64,000 nt of DNA from contig NZ_AUBW01000011.1 of NCBI RefSeq assembly GCF_000429445.1, forward strand, positions 1 to 64,000, written 5' to 3'. The translations under genes and the position numbers were made by a program. A model generated the notes under the pieces. That model was not told where the DNA came from, ran no database searches, and saw only the letters and a list, made by a program, of their open reading frames with translations. The DNA comes from Algoriphagus terrigena DSM 22685. GTDB lineage: Bacteria > Bacteroidota > Bacteroidia > Cytophagales > Cyclobacteriaceae. Shown one piece after another: positions 1 through 8,150 of this stretch (its first letter is position 1; the number at the start of each line of letters is the position of its first letter).

Positions 1-295
1 GTTTTTGAAGCTCTCTTGGATCTTGCAGGTTGTCTTTGGTGGCCAAAACGGGTTGTTGTTGTCTGGTAAAACCCGAAGATAAATGTCTTTTAACTGGATT
101 TTCGATTTTATCAGAATAACCGAGCATTCGCATCCACTTAAGAATTTTCCCATGTTCTGTAGATTGACCCGTGTACTTGTTCCAAATCTCAACTTTAGAG
201 TAATTCCCCGAAAGATATTCTTTGATCATTTCTTCCCGCTCAGCCCAACTCAGAGACCCTATTCCTCTCGTCTTTTTTTCTTTTTGTCGTTTCAT
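1..295 (-). CDS. Partial IS3-type transposase OrfA-like protein (helix-turn-helix)
   Basis: An open frame starts at the ATG at 295 and runs off the left edge after 98 codons without a stop. The start is very basic (MKRQKEKKTRG). It continues with SWAEREEMIKEYLSG and later ILKWMRMLGY, the layout of short DNA-binding OrfA/helix-turn-helix subunits of IS3-like elements in Bacteroidota. These bind the element's ends and usually work with an OrfB carrying the DDE integrase domain, which would lie outside this window. The family call comes from motif appearance only. Confidence 0.6.
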   Translation of the reverse strand, partial: MKRQKEKKTRGIGSLSWAEREEMIKEYLSGNYSKVEIWNKYTGQSTEHGKILKWMRMLGYSDKIENPVKRHLSSGFTRQQQPVLATKDNLQDPRELQK

Positions 296-334
296 AGTAG
301 TTTACCTGGTGTAAACTCAATTCAGGACAAGTCA
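1..334 (-). mobile_element. One end of an IS3-family-like insertion sequence, runs off the window
   Basis: Read on the minus strand, the sequence from 334 downwards begins TGACTTGTCCTGAATTGAG and continues into GTTTACACC. This TG-start and ACA-rich pattern resembles terminal inverted repeats of IS3/IS150-type elements. A transposase-like reading frame starts 39 bases inside this end and continues out of the window. The end abuts an interrupted gene (335-1054). A palindrome (AGTTTAC, 5-base spacer, GTAAACT, at 299-317) sits between the tip and the transposase start. The other end and any target duplication lie outside the window, so the boundary is an inference. Confidence 0.55.
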
Positions 335-1054
335 CTCTTTCTTGAGGAGGTTCTTTTCCAGCTGCGTTCTGCCTGCTCGGACATAGCGGCGAAGCTCCAT
401 GATGCCAATGGTGATCGAGCTAAGTTTCGACTGGTATCTAGCTGATTGAAGCTCCTGCCGATAGATGGTGCTGTCGATTCGGTGGATATTGTTTTTTAAG
501 TTTTCGATCTCGACAGAATAGGTGGGGAGGAGGAGGGTGTCCCTGATCTTGTATTTGAAAAAATCATCTTTCTTCATCGTCCCGAGCAAGCTGTCAAGAT
601 TTTGGAGCCGGTCAAGCCTGTCCTGAACCAGTTCGTTCAGCTCCTGATTGGACTCCTCCGTGCTTTGCAGGATCCTAAGAAGCGCATTGACGTAGCGGAA
701 GTTGAATTTGGCGTTTGGGTCTTTTGCTCTCTCTCTGATTGAAGCAATCATCCGTTCCATGACGGGAATTTCATCCATTAACCGGCTGGTGTCAAGCGGT
801 TCCTCCAATTCCAGCATGATCTCATTGGCCTGCAGGCTGTAGGTCCGGCCCTTGTAGATCAATACTTCCAAAGAAGGAGGGGCGATCGTCTCCTGCACAG
901 CTTCCTGAATTAACGTAGAATCCAAAAAGATCAGGCTGTCCTTTGCCGAAATCAAAAGGGTATCAATTTTTTTGGAAGCGGGCTGTTCCTGACCGGAAAC
1001 TTGGACGACAATGAGGAGTAAAAAGGAGAACAGAAGCGAAAAATGTGTTTTCAT
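332..1054 (-). pseudogene. 5' fragment of an exported coiled-coil protein, probably an MscS-type mechanosensitive channel gene cut by an IS
   Basis: The 240-residue frame opens with a signal peptide (MKTHFSLLFSFLLLIVVQVSGQ). A helical, charged region follows, rich in Leu/Glu/Arg and ending in EKNLLKKE; it looks like a periplasmic coiled coil. There is no membrane domain. The TGA stop at 332-334 coincides with the first three bases of the putative IS end. In large Bacteroidota MscS-type proteins, as I remember them, a similar exported helical segment precedes the channel domain, so this may be the N-terminal part of such a gene. That identification is uncertain. The truncation itself is supported by the adjacent transposase and the position of the stop. 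Confidence 0.5.
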
Positions 1055-1274
1055 CGGGTTGGGATCGGTAACTAAAATTAGGGATTAAATCCAGAATTGC
1101 AGGAAAGAATGCGGGCGTGATTTTGTCGAATTTTCAGCTCTGATGAATTGTTTTTAGGACAATTTGACTGAATTCGGTGTTTAGAATAATGGCTTCAAGA
1201 CAAAAAGGCCGAAAAATCCACTTGGAACAAAATTTACAGATAGGCAACCATAACTATCTAAAAATACAACCACT

Positions 1275-1703
1275 ATGAAACTTGTAAGATACAATCACCT
1301 CGAAAACCAAAGTCCTGCCACATTCAGTGCGGTGCTTGACCGTTTGTTTAGCGATTCGGTGAATGCCACCAGGAAACAATTTAGTCCTGCCGTGGACATC
1401 GCCGAAGACGAAAAATCCTACGAAATCCAGCTTGCCCTGCCGGGGATGAAGAAGTCGGATTTTAAGATTGATTTGGTCGACCGCAAGTTGACGATCTCAG
1501 GCGAGCGAAAGCATGAGGAGAAAAAAGAAGGAAAGAATTTCCACAGCGTTGAGACGCAGTACGGTTCCTTCAAGCGATCTTTTTTTGTGCCGGATGACGT
1601 GATCGAAGAGAGCGTGGAGGCGAGCTACGAAGATGGGCTGCTCAGCTTGGTACTTCCCAAAAAGGAGAAAAAAGTGAGCAAGGCGACCATCGAAGTCAAA
1701 TAA
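1275..1703 (+). CDS. Small heat-shock protein, Hsp20/alpha-crystallin family
   Basis: This ATP-independent holdase binds unfolding proteins in the cytoplasm. The 142-residue length is typical. The alpha-crystallin domain runs from about residue 36 (FSPAVDIAEDEKSYEIQLALPG) to the end. It contains the usual LTISGERK strand and the closing motif YEDGLLSLVLPKKEK, close to the family signature GVLTLTLPK. No signal peptide is present. It has its own terminator just downstream and faces away from the IS-disrupted gene, so it is probably monocistronic. I could not identify a heat-shock promoter in the 220-base upstream gap. Confidence 0.95.
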   Translation: MKLVRYNHLENQSPATFSAVLDRLFSDSVNATRKQFSPAVDIAEDEKSYEIQLALPGMKKSDFKIDLVDRKLTISGERKHEEKKEGKNFHSVETQYGSFKRSFFVPDDVIEESVEASYEDGLLSLVLPKKEKKVSKATIEVK

Positions 1704-1707
1704 TTGG

Positions 1708-1733
1708 GAAGTGGGTTCGCCCACTTCTTTTTA
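1708..1733 (+). terminator. Rho-independent terminator after hsp20
   Basis: A perfect 8-bp stem (GAAGTGGG at 1708-1715, CCCACTTC at 1720-1727) closes a TTCG tetraloop and is followed by a T-rich tail. It starts five bases after the hsp20 stop codon. Confidence 0.9.
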
Positions 1734-1809
1734 TTTAAGGATATCCTTCGAAATCCTCCCAAAAGCGGTTAAATCTTGTTAATTTGAAGGGTTGGATTAA
1801 TCGCTTTGG

Positions 1810-1827
1810 TATAGATTGGAGTCTATA
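1810..1827. promoter_or_regulatory. Palindrome upstream of htrA, possible operator
   Basis: TATAGA (1810-1815) and TCTATA (1822-1827) form a perfect inverted repeat around TTGGAG, 48 bases before the htrA start. This spacing suits a regulator site or a small 5' leader hairpin. No regulator can be named. Confidence 0.3.
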
Positions 1828-1874
1828 CTTCCGAATAGTTTGTATTGAGAAAAATTGAAAATCAGAAGAAAATT

Positions 1875-3371
1875 ATGAGCAAGAGACAGTACTTTCTGGG
1901 CATACTTCTCGCGGCGATTATCGGCGGAGTAGTAGCCTTGGCAGGCGTGAGTTTTCTGATGAAACCACAAAATGCCGGAAATTTTGACGAAAAACAGCAA
2001 GCAAGTTTTGTAAACCTACTTTCGGGTGACGACTTCACCATTCCCGACGGGATCAACTTCGTCGCATCTGCACAGGTGGTAACCCCCGCCGTCGTGCACG
2101 TGAAGAGTCAGGTGAGCTATGCCGCCCGGTCCGAGCGGGATCCAGTGGAGGAATATTTTGGATTTCCGGATCCAAGACAAGATCCAAGAGGAGGAGACGG
2201 CAATATGCCGATTAGCTCGGGATCTGGAGTGATCATCTCTCCCGATGGCTACATCGTTACCAACAATCACGTAGTCGAGGGAGCCACCAAGATTGATATC
2301 TCACTGGATAACAACAAGCGCTACGAAGCTACCGTGATCGGTACAGATCCTACGACAGATTTGGCCTTGTTGAAGGTTGACGGTAAGAACCTTCCATTTG
2401 TCAGATTTGGCGACTCGGATGAGACCAAGATCGGAGAGTGGGTTTTGGCGGTCGGAAACCCTTTTGACCTGAATTCCACGGTGACTGCGGGGATTATCTC
2501 TGCCAAAGCCAGGAATATCGGCATCCTTCGCGGGGTGGAAAACAACCTCCAGATCGAATCTTTTCTGCAGACTGATGCCGTGGTCAACCCGGGAAACTCC
2601 GGAGGGGCTCTGGTTAATCTTGCAGGTGAACTGATCGGGATCAACACCGCCATTGCGACACAGACCGGTACATTTTCCGGTTATTCTTTTGCAGTGCCGA
2701 GCACCTTGGTGAAGAAAGTAATGGATGACCTGATGGAGCACGGAGCAGTTCAAAGAGGATTGCTGGGTGTTTCTATCCAAAATGTCAGTCCAGAGCTTGC
2801 TGATTACCTTGACAAATCGTTCCCAGTGGAGCAGGGAGTCTATGTAGGCGGCGTAAATGAAAATTCCGCAGGACAGGAAGCTGGCTTAAAAGAAGGTGAC
2901 ATCATCATCGGTATCGATGGCAAGACTGTAAACAGCGTTGCCAACCTTCAGGAATTGGTTGCCCGCAGAAGACCAGGCGACAAGATCGACGTAGAGTACA
3001 TCCGGGAAGGTAAAACGGTGAAGGCTTCGGCCACGCTGAAGAATTTCGCAGGCGACACGGATATCGTGAAGCGGGTCGTGCCAAAGACTTATACCTTTGA
3101 AGGACTTCAGTTTGAAGATGTGAAGGATCAGATCAAATCTCAGCTGGAGTTGTCTGGTGGGGCGGTGATTAAGATGAATGCGAATGATGCCTGGAGACAA
3201 GCAGGAGCCAAAAACGGCTTTATCATCACCTCTGTGATCTCTGACAGCGGCCGAACCCGCATCAACAATGCGCAAGAGATGATCGATTTTCTCGAGGCTA
3301 ATTCAGGCGAAGATATCGTCGTCTTGGGGATGTTCCCCGATGGGACCGAGTACTACTTCGAAGTGAACTAA
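1875..3371 (+). CDS. degP: HtrA/DegP-type periplasmic serine protease with two PDZ domains
   Basis: This envelope quality-control protease degrades or refolds misfolded exported proteins. I take the ATG at 1875, where an N-terminal signal anchor begins (MSKRQYFLGILLAAIIGG); the frame is open further upstream only through a TTG. The trypsin-like domain shows the catalytic triad: His132 (TNNHVVEGA), Asp162 (DPTTDLALL) and Ser242 (NPGNSGGAL). Two PDZ domains follow, at about 300-390 and 410-498; the first has the carboxylate-binding loop RGLLGV. The length of 498 residues fits DegP/Do-like proteases. A terminator follows, so it is probably transcribed alone. Confidence 0.95.
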   Translation: MSKRQYFLGILLAAIIGGVVALAGVSFLMKPQNAGNFDEKQQASFVNLLSGDDFTIPDGINFVASAQVVTPAVVHVKSQVSYAARSERDPVEEYFGFPDPRQDPRGGDGNMPISSGSGVIISPDGYIVTNNHVVEGATKIDISLDNNKRYEATVIGTDPTTDLALLKVDGKNLPFVRFGDSDETKIGEWVLAVGNPFDLNSTVTAGIISAKARNIGILRGVENNLQIESFLQTDAVVNPGNSGGALVNLAGELIGINTAIATQTGTFSGYSFAVPSTLVKKVMDDLMEHGAVQRGLLGVSIQNVSPELADYLDKSFPVEQGVYVGGVNENSAGQEAGLKEGDIIIGIDGKTVNSVANLQELVARRRPGDKIDVEYIREGKTVKASATLKNFAGDTDIVKRVVPKTYTFEGLQFEDVKDQIKSQLELSGGAVIKMNANDAWRQAGAKNGFIITSVISDSGRTRINNAQEMIDFLEANSGEDIVVLGMFPDGTEYYFEVN

Positions 3372-3398
3372 GTCAAAGTTCAAGAGAATCAGTTGAAA

Positions 3399-3426
3399 AT
3401 AGTCGGAGCGATCCGGCTATTTTTTT
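3399..3426 (+). terminator. Rho-independent terminator after htrA
   Basis: ATAGTCGGA (3399-3407) and TCCGGCTAT (3412-3420) pair over a GCGA tetraloop with one G-T pair, followed by six T. Confidence 0.9.
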
Positions 3427-3470
3427 GACCTCTTTTTCCTACTTTGAGAGCCATTAAACCTAAAATCTCC

Positions 3471-4748
3471 ATGAAGAAAAGATTTGTTACCGGACTGGCG
3501 CTCCTGTTAGTTAGCTGCCAGCTGTCGTTTTCTCAGACCATCACCGATCCCGGCAAAAGTCCCGTCGCTGGAATCTCACAGGAAAGGGTCGCCAAGCTAG
3601 ATGCAATGCTCGAGGAGGCGATGCAGAAAGAGCAAGTCCCCGGTTTGGTCGCCATGGTGGTCAAAGACGGCAAGATCGTCTATCATTCAGCCAAGGGAAT
3701 GGCCGATGTAGCGTCGGGCAAAGCCATGGAGAAAAACACCATCTTCCGCATCGCTTCGCAGTCCAAAGCCATCACCTCCACAGCTGTGATGATGCTCTGG
3801 GAAGAGGGGAAATTCCGGTTGGATGACCCGATTTCCAAATACATCCCTGAGTTCAAAAACCCTCAGGTGCTGGGCACTTTCCGCTATGCAGACACCACTT
3901 ATAGCACCAAGCCAAGTACGAAAGAAATTACGATCAGACATCTGCTCACCCATACGTCAGGCTTGGGTTATGGGGTGATCGACGGCGATGAGCGCATGAA
4001 GATGATCTATCACAAGGCTGGTGTGATGGATCTGTTTACCACCGAAAATATCACGATCGGAGAAAGTGTCAAGCGTCTCGCGGCTCTTCCGCTGCATCAC
4101 GAGCCGGGAGCGAAGTTTACATACAGCGAAGGCCTGGACGTCTTGGGCTATTTGATCGAAGTGGTGTCGGGCATGCCTTTTGACCAGTTTCTGAAAACCA
4201 GACTTTTTGATCCGCTGGGAATGAACGACACCCGGTTTTACCTGGATGATGCGCAGGCTCCAAGACTCGTCACCGTGCATACCCGGAAAGACGGGAAATG
4301 GGCTTCTTACCCAGTCACCTTCTACGATCCGGCGTATCCCAAGACCGGCGCAAAAGCCTTCTTTTCCGGAGGTGCGGGACTCTCCAGCACCACGGAGGAT
4401 TACGCCAAGTTCCTACAGATGTACCTAAATGGAGGAGTCTACAACGGAAAGCGAATCCTCAGCCCTCAGACGATCCAGACCATCATGACCAATCAAGTCG
4501 GCGATTTGCTCGGCGATGGGGGCAAAGATTACGGTTTGGCGTTTGGCTTAGTGGATGAAAAGGGAGTAGCTCAGGGAGGAATTGGCAGCTTGGGAACCTT
4601 TGACTGGGGTGGCTATTTCAATACCCAGTACTTTGCCGATCCGGAGACCAAGGTGATCGGCCTGATATTCAAGCAGACCTCCGGTGCTGGCAACGGTGAC
4701 GAGACAGGCTGGAAATTCCGTCAGATGGTTTTCAGCTTATTGGAGTAG
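3471..4748 (+). CDS. Exported serine hydrolase of the beta-lactamase / penicillin-binding protein fold
   Basis: This is a class C beta-lactamase-like serine hydrolase (esterase/EstB/peptidase group). The ATG at 3471 begins a signal peptide ending near SFSQ; the frame is open upstream only from a TTG. The family catalytic motifs are visible: Ser96-Gln-Ser-Lys99 (the SxxK nucleophile and base) and Tyr218-Ser-Glu in the place of YxN. A glycine-rich GGIGSLGTFDWGG near the C-terminus may stand in for the KTG/HxG motif. The substrate cannot be told from sequence; such proteins range from esterases to D-aminopeptidases. At 425 residues the length is normal. It is flanked by terminators on both sides. 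Confidence 0.9.
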   Translation: MKKRFVTGLALLLVSCQLSFSQTITDPGKSPVAGISQERVAKLDAMLEEAMQKEQVPGLVAMVVKDGKIVYHSAKGMADVASGKAMEKNTIFRIASQSKAITSTAVMMLWEEGKFRLDDPISKYIPEFKNPQVLGTFRYADTTYSTKPSTKEITIRHLLTHTSGLGYGVIDGDERMKMIYHKAGVMDLFTTENITIGESVKRLAALPLHHEPGAKFTYSEGLDVLGYLIEVVSGMPFDQFLKTRLFDPLGMNDTRFYLDDAQAPRLVTVHTRKDGKWASYPVTFYDPAYPKTGAKAFFSGGAGLSSTTEDYAKFLQMYLNGGVYNGKRILSPQTIQTIMTNQVGDLLGDGGKDYGLAFGLVDEKGVAQGGIGSLGTFDWGGYFNTQYFADPETKVIGLIFKQTSGAGNGDETGWKFRQMVFSLLE

Positions 4749-4790
4749 AAATCGGCGAGCTTGTCCGCTTCGGAGGATTGGAAAATCAGG

Positions 4791-4827
4791 ACTGCGCAAG
4801 GATTGGATCTTTGCGCAGTTTCTTTTT
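4791..4827 (+). terminator. Rho-independent terminator after the serine hydrolase
   Basis: A perfect 9-bp stem (ACTGCGCAA at 4791-4799, TTGCGCAGT at 4811-4819) is followed by TTCTTTTT. Confidence 0.85.
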
Positions 4828-4892
4828 GTGAAGCACTGGGATAAGGTGTTGAAATTCAGTAAATTTTGTAATCCTAAAAAACCCAAAGAGCC

Positions 4893-5576
4893 ATGAAAAA
4901 ACGTGATTTTCTAAAGAAGACCCTGACCAGTTTTGGCTCCATCGTGGCACTGCCGGTATTGGCGGGCAAGACATCTGCTGATAAGACAGACGACAAGGTT
5001 TTGGCTTGTGAAGTGTCACCAAAGGAAACCCGTGGACCGTTTCCGATCAAGTCACCAGCCGAACTGATGCGGGCGAATATCATCGCCGACCGCCAGGGGA
5101 TTGCCCTACAAATCAACCTCAAGATCCAGGCGCAAAAAGCAGAATGCTCGCCGATGTCCGGAGCGCAGGTGGACATCTGGCACTGCGATGCAGAAGGGCA
5201 CTATTCGGAATATGGGGGAGTTCGGCTGCAGGAAAAAGACTACACCCGGGTGTCTTTTCTCAGAGGCAGGCAGACTACCGATGAAAACGGCGAGGTTTCT
5301 TTTATCAGCATCTTTCCGGGATGGTATCCTGGCCGAGCACCACACATCCATGTGGACGTGTTGGAGGAAGGGAAGATCGTGCTCAGCACCCAGGTTGCCT
5401 TTCCGGAGGAGAGTACCGCCGCAGTGTATGTGAGCCGGGGATATCAAGGAAAGGAAGATACACCGAATAAAAGCGACGGAGTGTTCCGAAACAGTCTTGC
5501 CGGGAATGTGGCAGATTCGGTGACAGGAAATCCAGCGGATGGCTATACGCTATCCAAAGTGCTCACCGTGGGTTGA
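4893..5576 (+). CDS. Exported intradiol ring-cleavage dioxygenase (protocatechuate/catechol dioxygenase fold)
   Basis: Intradiol dioxygenases use non-haem Fe(III) to open catechol-type rings between the two hydroxyls. The four expected iron ligands are visible: Tyr104 (GHYSEY), Tyr145, His151 and His153 (WYPGRAPHIHVD). The N-terminus (MKKRDFLKKTLTSFGSIVALP) is a signal sequence of the kind often seen with Tat-like KRxFL cores, so the enzyme probably acts outside the cytoplasm. That is unusual for aromatic catabolism, and no other catabolic gene is nearby. Exported members of this family are common in Bacteroidota without a known substrate. The length of 227 residues fits the catalytic domain alone. 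Confidence 0.88.
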   Translation: MKKRDFLKKTLTSFGSIVALPVLAGKTSADKTDDKVLACEVSPKETRGPFPIKSPAELMRANIIADRQGIALQINLKIQAQKAECSPMSGAQVDIWHCDAEGHYSEYGGVRLQEKDYTRVSFLRGRQTTDENGEVSFISIFPGWYPGRAPHIHVDVLEEGKIVLSTQVAFPEESTAAVYVSRGYQGKEDTPNKSDGVFRNSLAGNVADSVTGNPADGYTLSKVLTVG

Positions 5577-5626
5577 GAAGGATTTTTGATTTACGTCGGA
5601 GTGAGTGCTTCCCACTTCCTAGAGTC

Positions 5627-7090
5627 TTACTTTTTCTTTCCCAGCCAAGCCAGTCCAAATCCCACCAAGAAGATCGTCAGCGTTCCCATCACGATCGCCA
5701 TATTGGCGTGGAGGGGATTTGCCAAAGTTTCTGGAAGCCCGTTTTTGACCAAAAGCGCCGACAGGCTCATCCATCCGATCACCAACACTCCCAGGATTAC
5801 AGCGAAGACCGCCTGTGGATTTTTTGCTTTGGAAAGCAATCCCAGAAGGAAAAGTCCCAAGATACCGCCGCTGAAGATCGAGGAAAGCGCCCACCATGCA
5901 TCCAGTGCGCTGGTGACTCCATTGAAGGCGAGACCTACCACAATGCTGAGCAAACCCATGGCCAAAGCGCTGAATCTCAAAACCCGCAAAGAAGTTTTGT
6001 CAGAGGGGTCTTTGTGGATGTATTTGCGGAAGTGATCCGAGAGGATAACGGTAGCCGAACTGTTGATACTGGTCGAGATGGTACTCATTCCCGCTGCAAA
6101 GATCGATGCGATGAGCAAGCCTGTGAAGCCGACGGGAAGCTGATTGACGATGAAATAAGGGAATACCTTGTCGCCCGGTGTGCCTGCCGGGAGCAATTCC
6201 GGCTGAGCTTGGTAGAAGGCAAACAAAGCCGATCCGATAAAGAAGAATAGGAGCGAAACAGGTACGAAGAGCAAGCTTCCCAACCAGGTTGATTTCTTGG
6301 CTTCTGCCTCGGTTTTGGCAGTCAAATAGCGTTGCACATAGCTTTGGTCGATGCCAAAATTCTGCAGGTTGATGAATAGGCCATAAACCAAGATCATCCA
6401 AAATGTCGAGGTCGTAAAATCCAGCTCGTAGCTGCCGAAGCTGAACTTGTCAGCCTCATTTGCCACGCGGAACACTTCGGAAGCTCCGCCTGGGATCTCG
6501 GCAAAGATTACAAAGATGCAAGCCAAGGCCCCGCCGATCAGGATGATCCCCTGTACGGCATCCGTCCAGATGACTGCCTCGATTCCTCCCCACATGGAGT
6601 AGATGACCACGCTGATGCCCGTAATCACGATGATCGAGGGGATACTCATTCCGAGAAGTGAGTTCATCGGGAGCGCCAGCAGGTACAGGATCGCGCCCAT
6701 TCTGGCCAGTTGCGTAAGCAGATAGCAGATCGAAGCATAGATCCTCGCCCATGGACCGAAGCGCTGCTCAAGGTAATAGTAGGCCGACTCGCTTTTCAGA
6801 TTCCGGTAGAGCGGGACAAAGTACTTGACGGCTACCCAGCCAGCCAGGGGGATGGATAAGCTGAATACGAATCCGTTCCAGTTGGTACTGTAGGCATTGC
6901 CCGGGTAAGCCAGAAAGCTGATGCTACTCACAAAGGTCGCGAAGATGGACATCCCAATGGCCCAGGCCGGAAGTCTGCCGCCACCGGTGGTATAGTCTGA
7001 AGAAGATCTTTTACGAAAGGAAAATGAAACCCCAAAAGCCACAATAGCAACCATGTAAATCAGGAAAATGGCAAGATCGAGAATCGGCAT
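5627..7090 (-). CDS. Sodium:solute symporter (SSS family), probably for sialic acid or a related sugar acid
   Basis: This inner-membrane, sodium-driven symporter has 487 residues and about 13 hydrophobic helices. SSS hallmarks include the N-terminal GMSIFATFVSSISFLAYPG and FGIDQSYVQRYL in the middle, typical of the SLC5/NanT-like branch. It is the last gene of a minus-strand run after a NAL/DapA-family lyase and a BNR sialidase-like protein, so sialic acid or its aldolase-derived sugar is the likely cargo. The substrate is inferred from neighbours only. A strong hairpin lies in the 100-base gap before its start. It converges with the dioxygenase gene. Confidence 0.9.
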   Translation of the reverse strand: MPILDLAIFLIYMVAIVAFGVSFSFRKRSSSDYTTGGGRLPAWAIGMSIFATFVSSISFLAYPGNAYSTNWNGFVFSLSIPLAGWVAVKYFVPLYRNLKSESAYYYLEQRFGPWARIYASICYLLTQLARMGAILYLLALPMNSLLGMSIPSIIVITGISVVIYSMWGGIEAVIWTDAVQGIILIGGALACIFVIFAEIPGGASEVFRVANEADKFSFGSYELDFTTSTFWMILVYGLFINLQNFGIDQSYVQRYLTAKTEAEAKKSTWLGSLLFVPVSLLFFFIGSALFAFYQAQPELLPAGTPGDKVFPYFIVNQLPVGFTGLLIASIFAAGMSTISTSINSSATVILSDHFRKYIHKDPSDKTSLRVLRFSALAMGLLSIVVGLAFNGVTSALDAWWALSSIFSGGILGLFLLGLLSKAKNPQAVFAVILGVLVIGWMSLSALLVKNGLPETLANPLHANMAIVMGTLTIFLVGFGLAWLGKKK

Positions 7091-7134
7091 GGGGGTAACT
7101 GGGTCTGGTGGGGTAAGAAGGGATAAAGCAATAT

Positions 7135-7178
7135 AAGGTGCAAAGCGGACATCCTCATGAGAATGTGCTTTGCACCTT
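7135..7178 (-). other. Strong intercistronic hairpin between the lyase and symporter genes
   Basis: AAGGTGCAAAGC (7135-7146) and GCTTTGCACCTT (7167-7178) form a perfect 12-bp stem. The loop can extend it by ACAT/ATGT and holds the palindrome CTCATGAG. On the transcribed minus strand no T run follows, so it looks less like a full terminator than like an mRNA-stabilising or partial-termination element that sets a lower level for the symporter. Confidence 0.6.
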
Positions 7179-7190
7179 AAGATTGTAATT

Positions 7191-8129
7191 TTAGATCGTC
7201 TGAAGCACCGCCTGTTCTACGCGGTCTTTGATGAATTGGAATTTTTCCCGAAGGGCCTCCTGATCTGACTCAGAATACGCATATAGCGGCAGCGCGAGGA
7301 TACCGTTGCACAGCTCCTCAAATGAAAGGCAAGCCTTGAGGCCTTTGAGGTAGCTGGACTTATAAGTGCCGTTTTGATAGATGTTTGCGCTCAGCAGGAG
7401 GATCGTTTCCTGTAGACTTTGAACTTTTTCTGTCTCGTTCTTTTGAAAAGCTTCAAACAGACTGACGTAGAGTTTTGGAAACATGTTGGCGCCGCCTGAT
7501 ACGCCGCCATGGCCGCCCATTTCCAGCGCTTCTGCCAGGATTTCTTCAGGACCGATGAAAAGCCTGAAGTCGGGCTGACCTTTGAAAGCTTCGCAAAGCG
7601 CTGCAAAATTGGCCTTGTCTCCGGTGCTGTCTTTCAATCCGAAGATGTTGGGATGAGCCGATAGCTTTACCGCAGATTCTACTTCGATCTTCACCTTGGT
7701 GTGCGATGGCATATCGTAGAGGAACAGCGGCAATTTCACCGCATCGGCAAGTTTTTGATAGTAATTGACTACCTCGTCCTGATCGATGTTGATGTAGAAA
7801 GGAGTCGCGGCCACCAGAGCACTTGCCCCGGATTCGTGTGCGATAGCTGCGAGATCGAGGCTTTGGACAAAGGAGCTTTCGGTGATTCCGACCAGTACGG
7901 GTACTCTTCCGTTCACTTTTTTGCAAGTCAGACGAATCAGATCGCTCTTGACGTCGGGACTGATACTCGCGGACTCGCCGGTGGTGCCGATGATAAAGAT
8001 GCCATGAACCCCGCCTTCGATAAGGTGTTCGATGAGTTTTTCGGTGCTGGCTACGTCCAGAGAAAAGTCGGGATTCAATGGCGTAATCATGGGAGGAATT
8101 ATTCCCTGCAGTGATTGGATAGGGTTCAT
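7191..8129 (-). CDS. Dihydrodipicolinate synthase / N-acetylneuraminate lyase family protein
   Basis: This is a class I, Schiff-base-forming aldolase with a TIM barrel; the length of 312 residues is normal. Family motifs are GTTGES at 48-53, Tyr138 in FLYDMP and the Schiff-base Lys166 in FGLKDSTGD. N-acetylneuraminate lyases split sialic acid into ManNAc and pyruvate, while relatives use other 2-keto acids. The neighbouring sialidase-like gene (22-base gap) and the downstream symporter favour a sialic acid role over lysine biosynthesis. The exact substrate is not proven by the motifs. Confidence 0.88.
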   Translation of the reverse strand: MNPIQSLQGIIPPMITPLNPDFSLDVASTEKLIEHLIEGGVHGIFIIGTTGESASISPDVKSDLIRLTCKKVNGRVPVLVGITESSFVQSLDLAAIAHESGASALVAATPFYINIDQDEVVNYYQKLADAVKLPLFLYDMPSHTKVKIEVESAVKLSAHPNIFGLKDSTGDKANFAALCEAFKGQPDFRLFIGPEEILAEALEMGGHGGVSGGANMFPKLYVSLFEAFQKNETEKVQSLQETILLLSANIYQNGTYKSSYLKGLKACLSFEELCNGILALPLYAYSESDQEALREKFQFIKDRVEQAVLQTI

Positions 8130-8150
8130 AGGTTGATGTTTGGAAAGGTA

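Noticed and set aside
83..445. Plus-strand open frame of 120 codons at the left edge
   Set aside because: It is antisense to the transposase-like frame and to the end of the interrupted gene, and its translation has no recognisable pattern.
5568..5613. GTGGG/CCCAC pairing between the convergent dioxygenase and symporter genes
   Set aside because: The arms are only five bases with a long loop, too weak to call a terminator.
5573..6250. Plus-strand frame of 225 codons
   Set aside because: It is a shadow of the symporter gene on the opposite strand and lacks hydrophobic or domain patterns.
7191..8129. Reading the lyase as DapA of lysine biosynthesis
   Set aside because: The motifs alone cannot exclude it, but the sialidase-like gene and symporter in the same operon make a catabolic role more likely.
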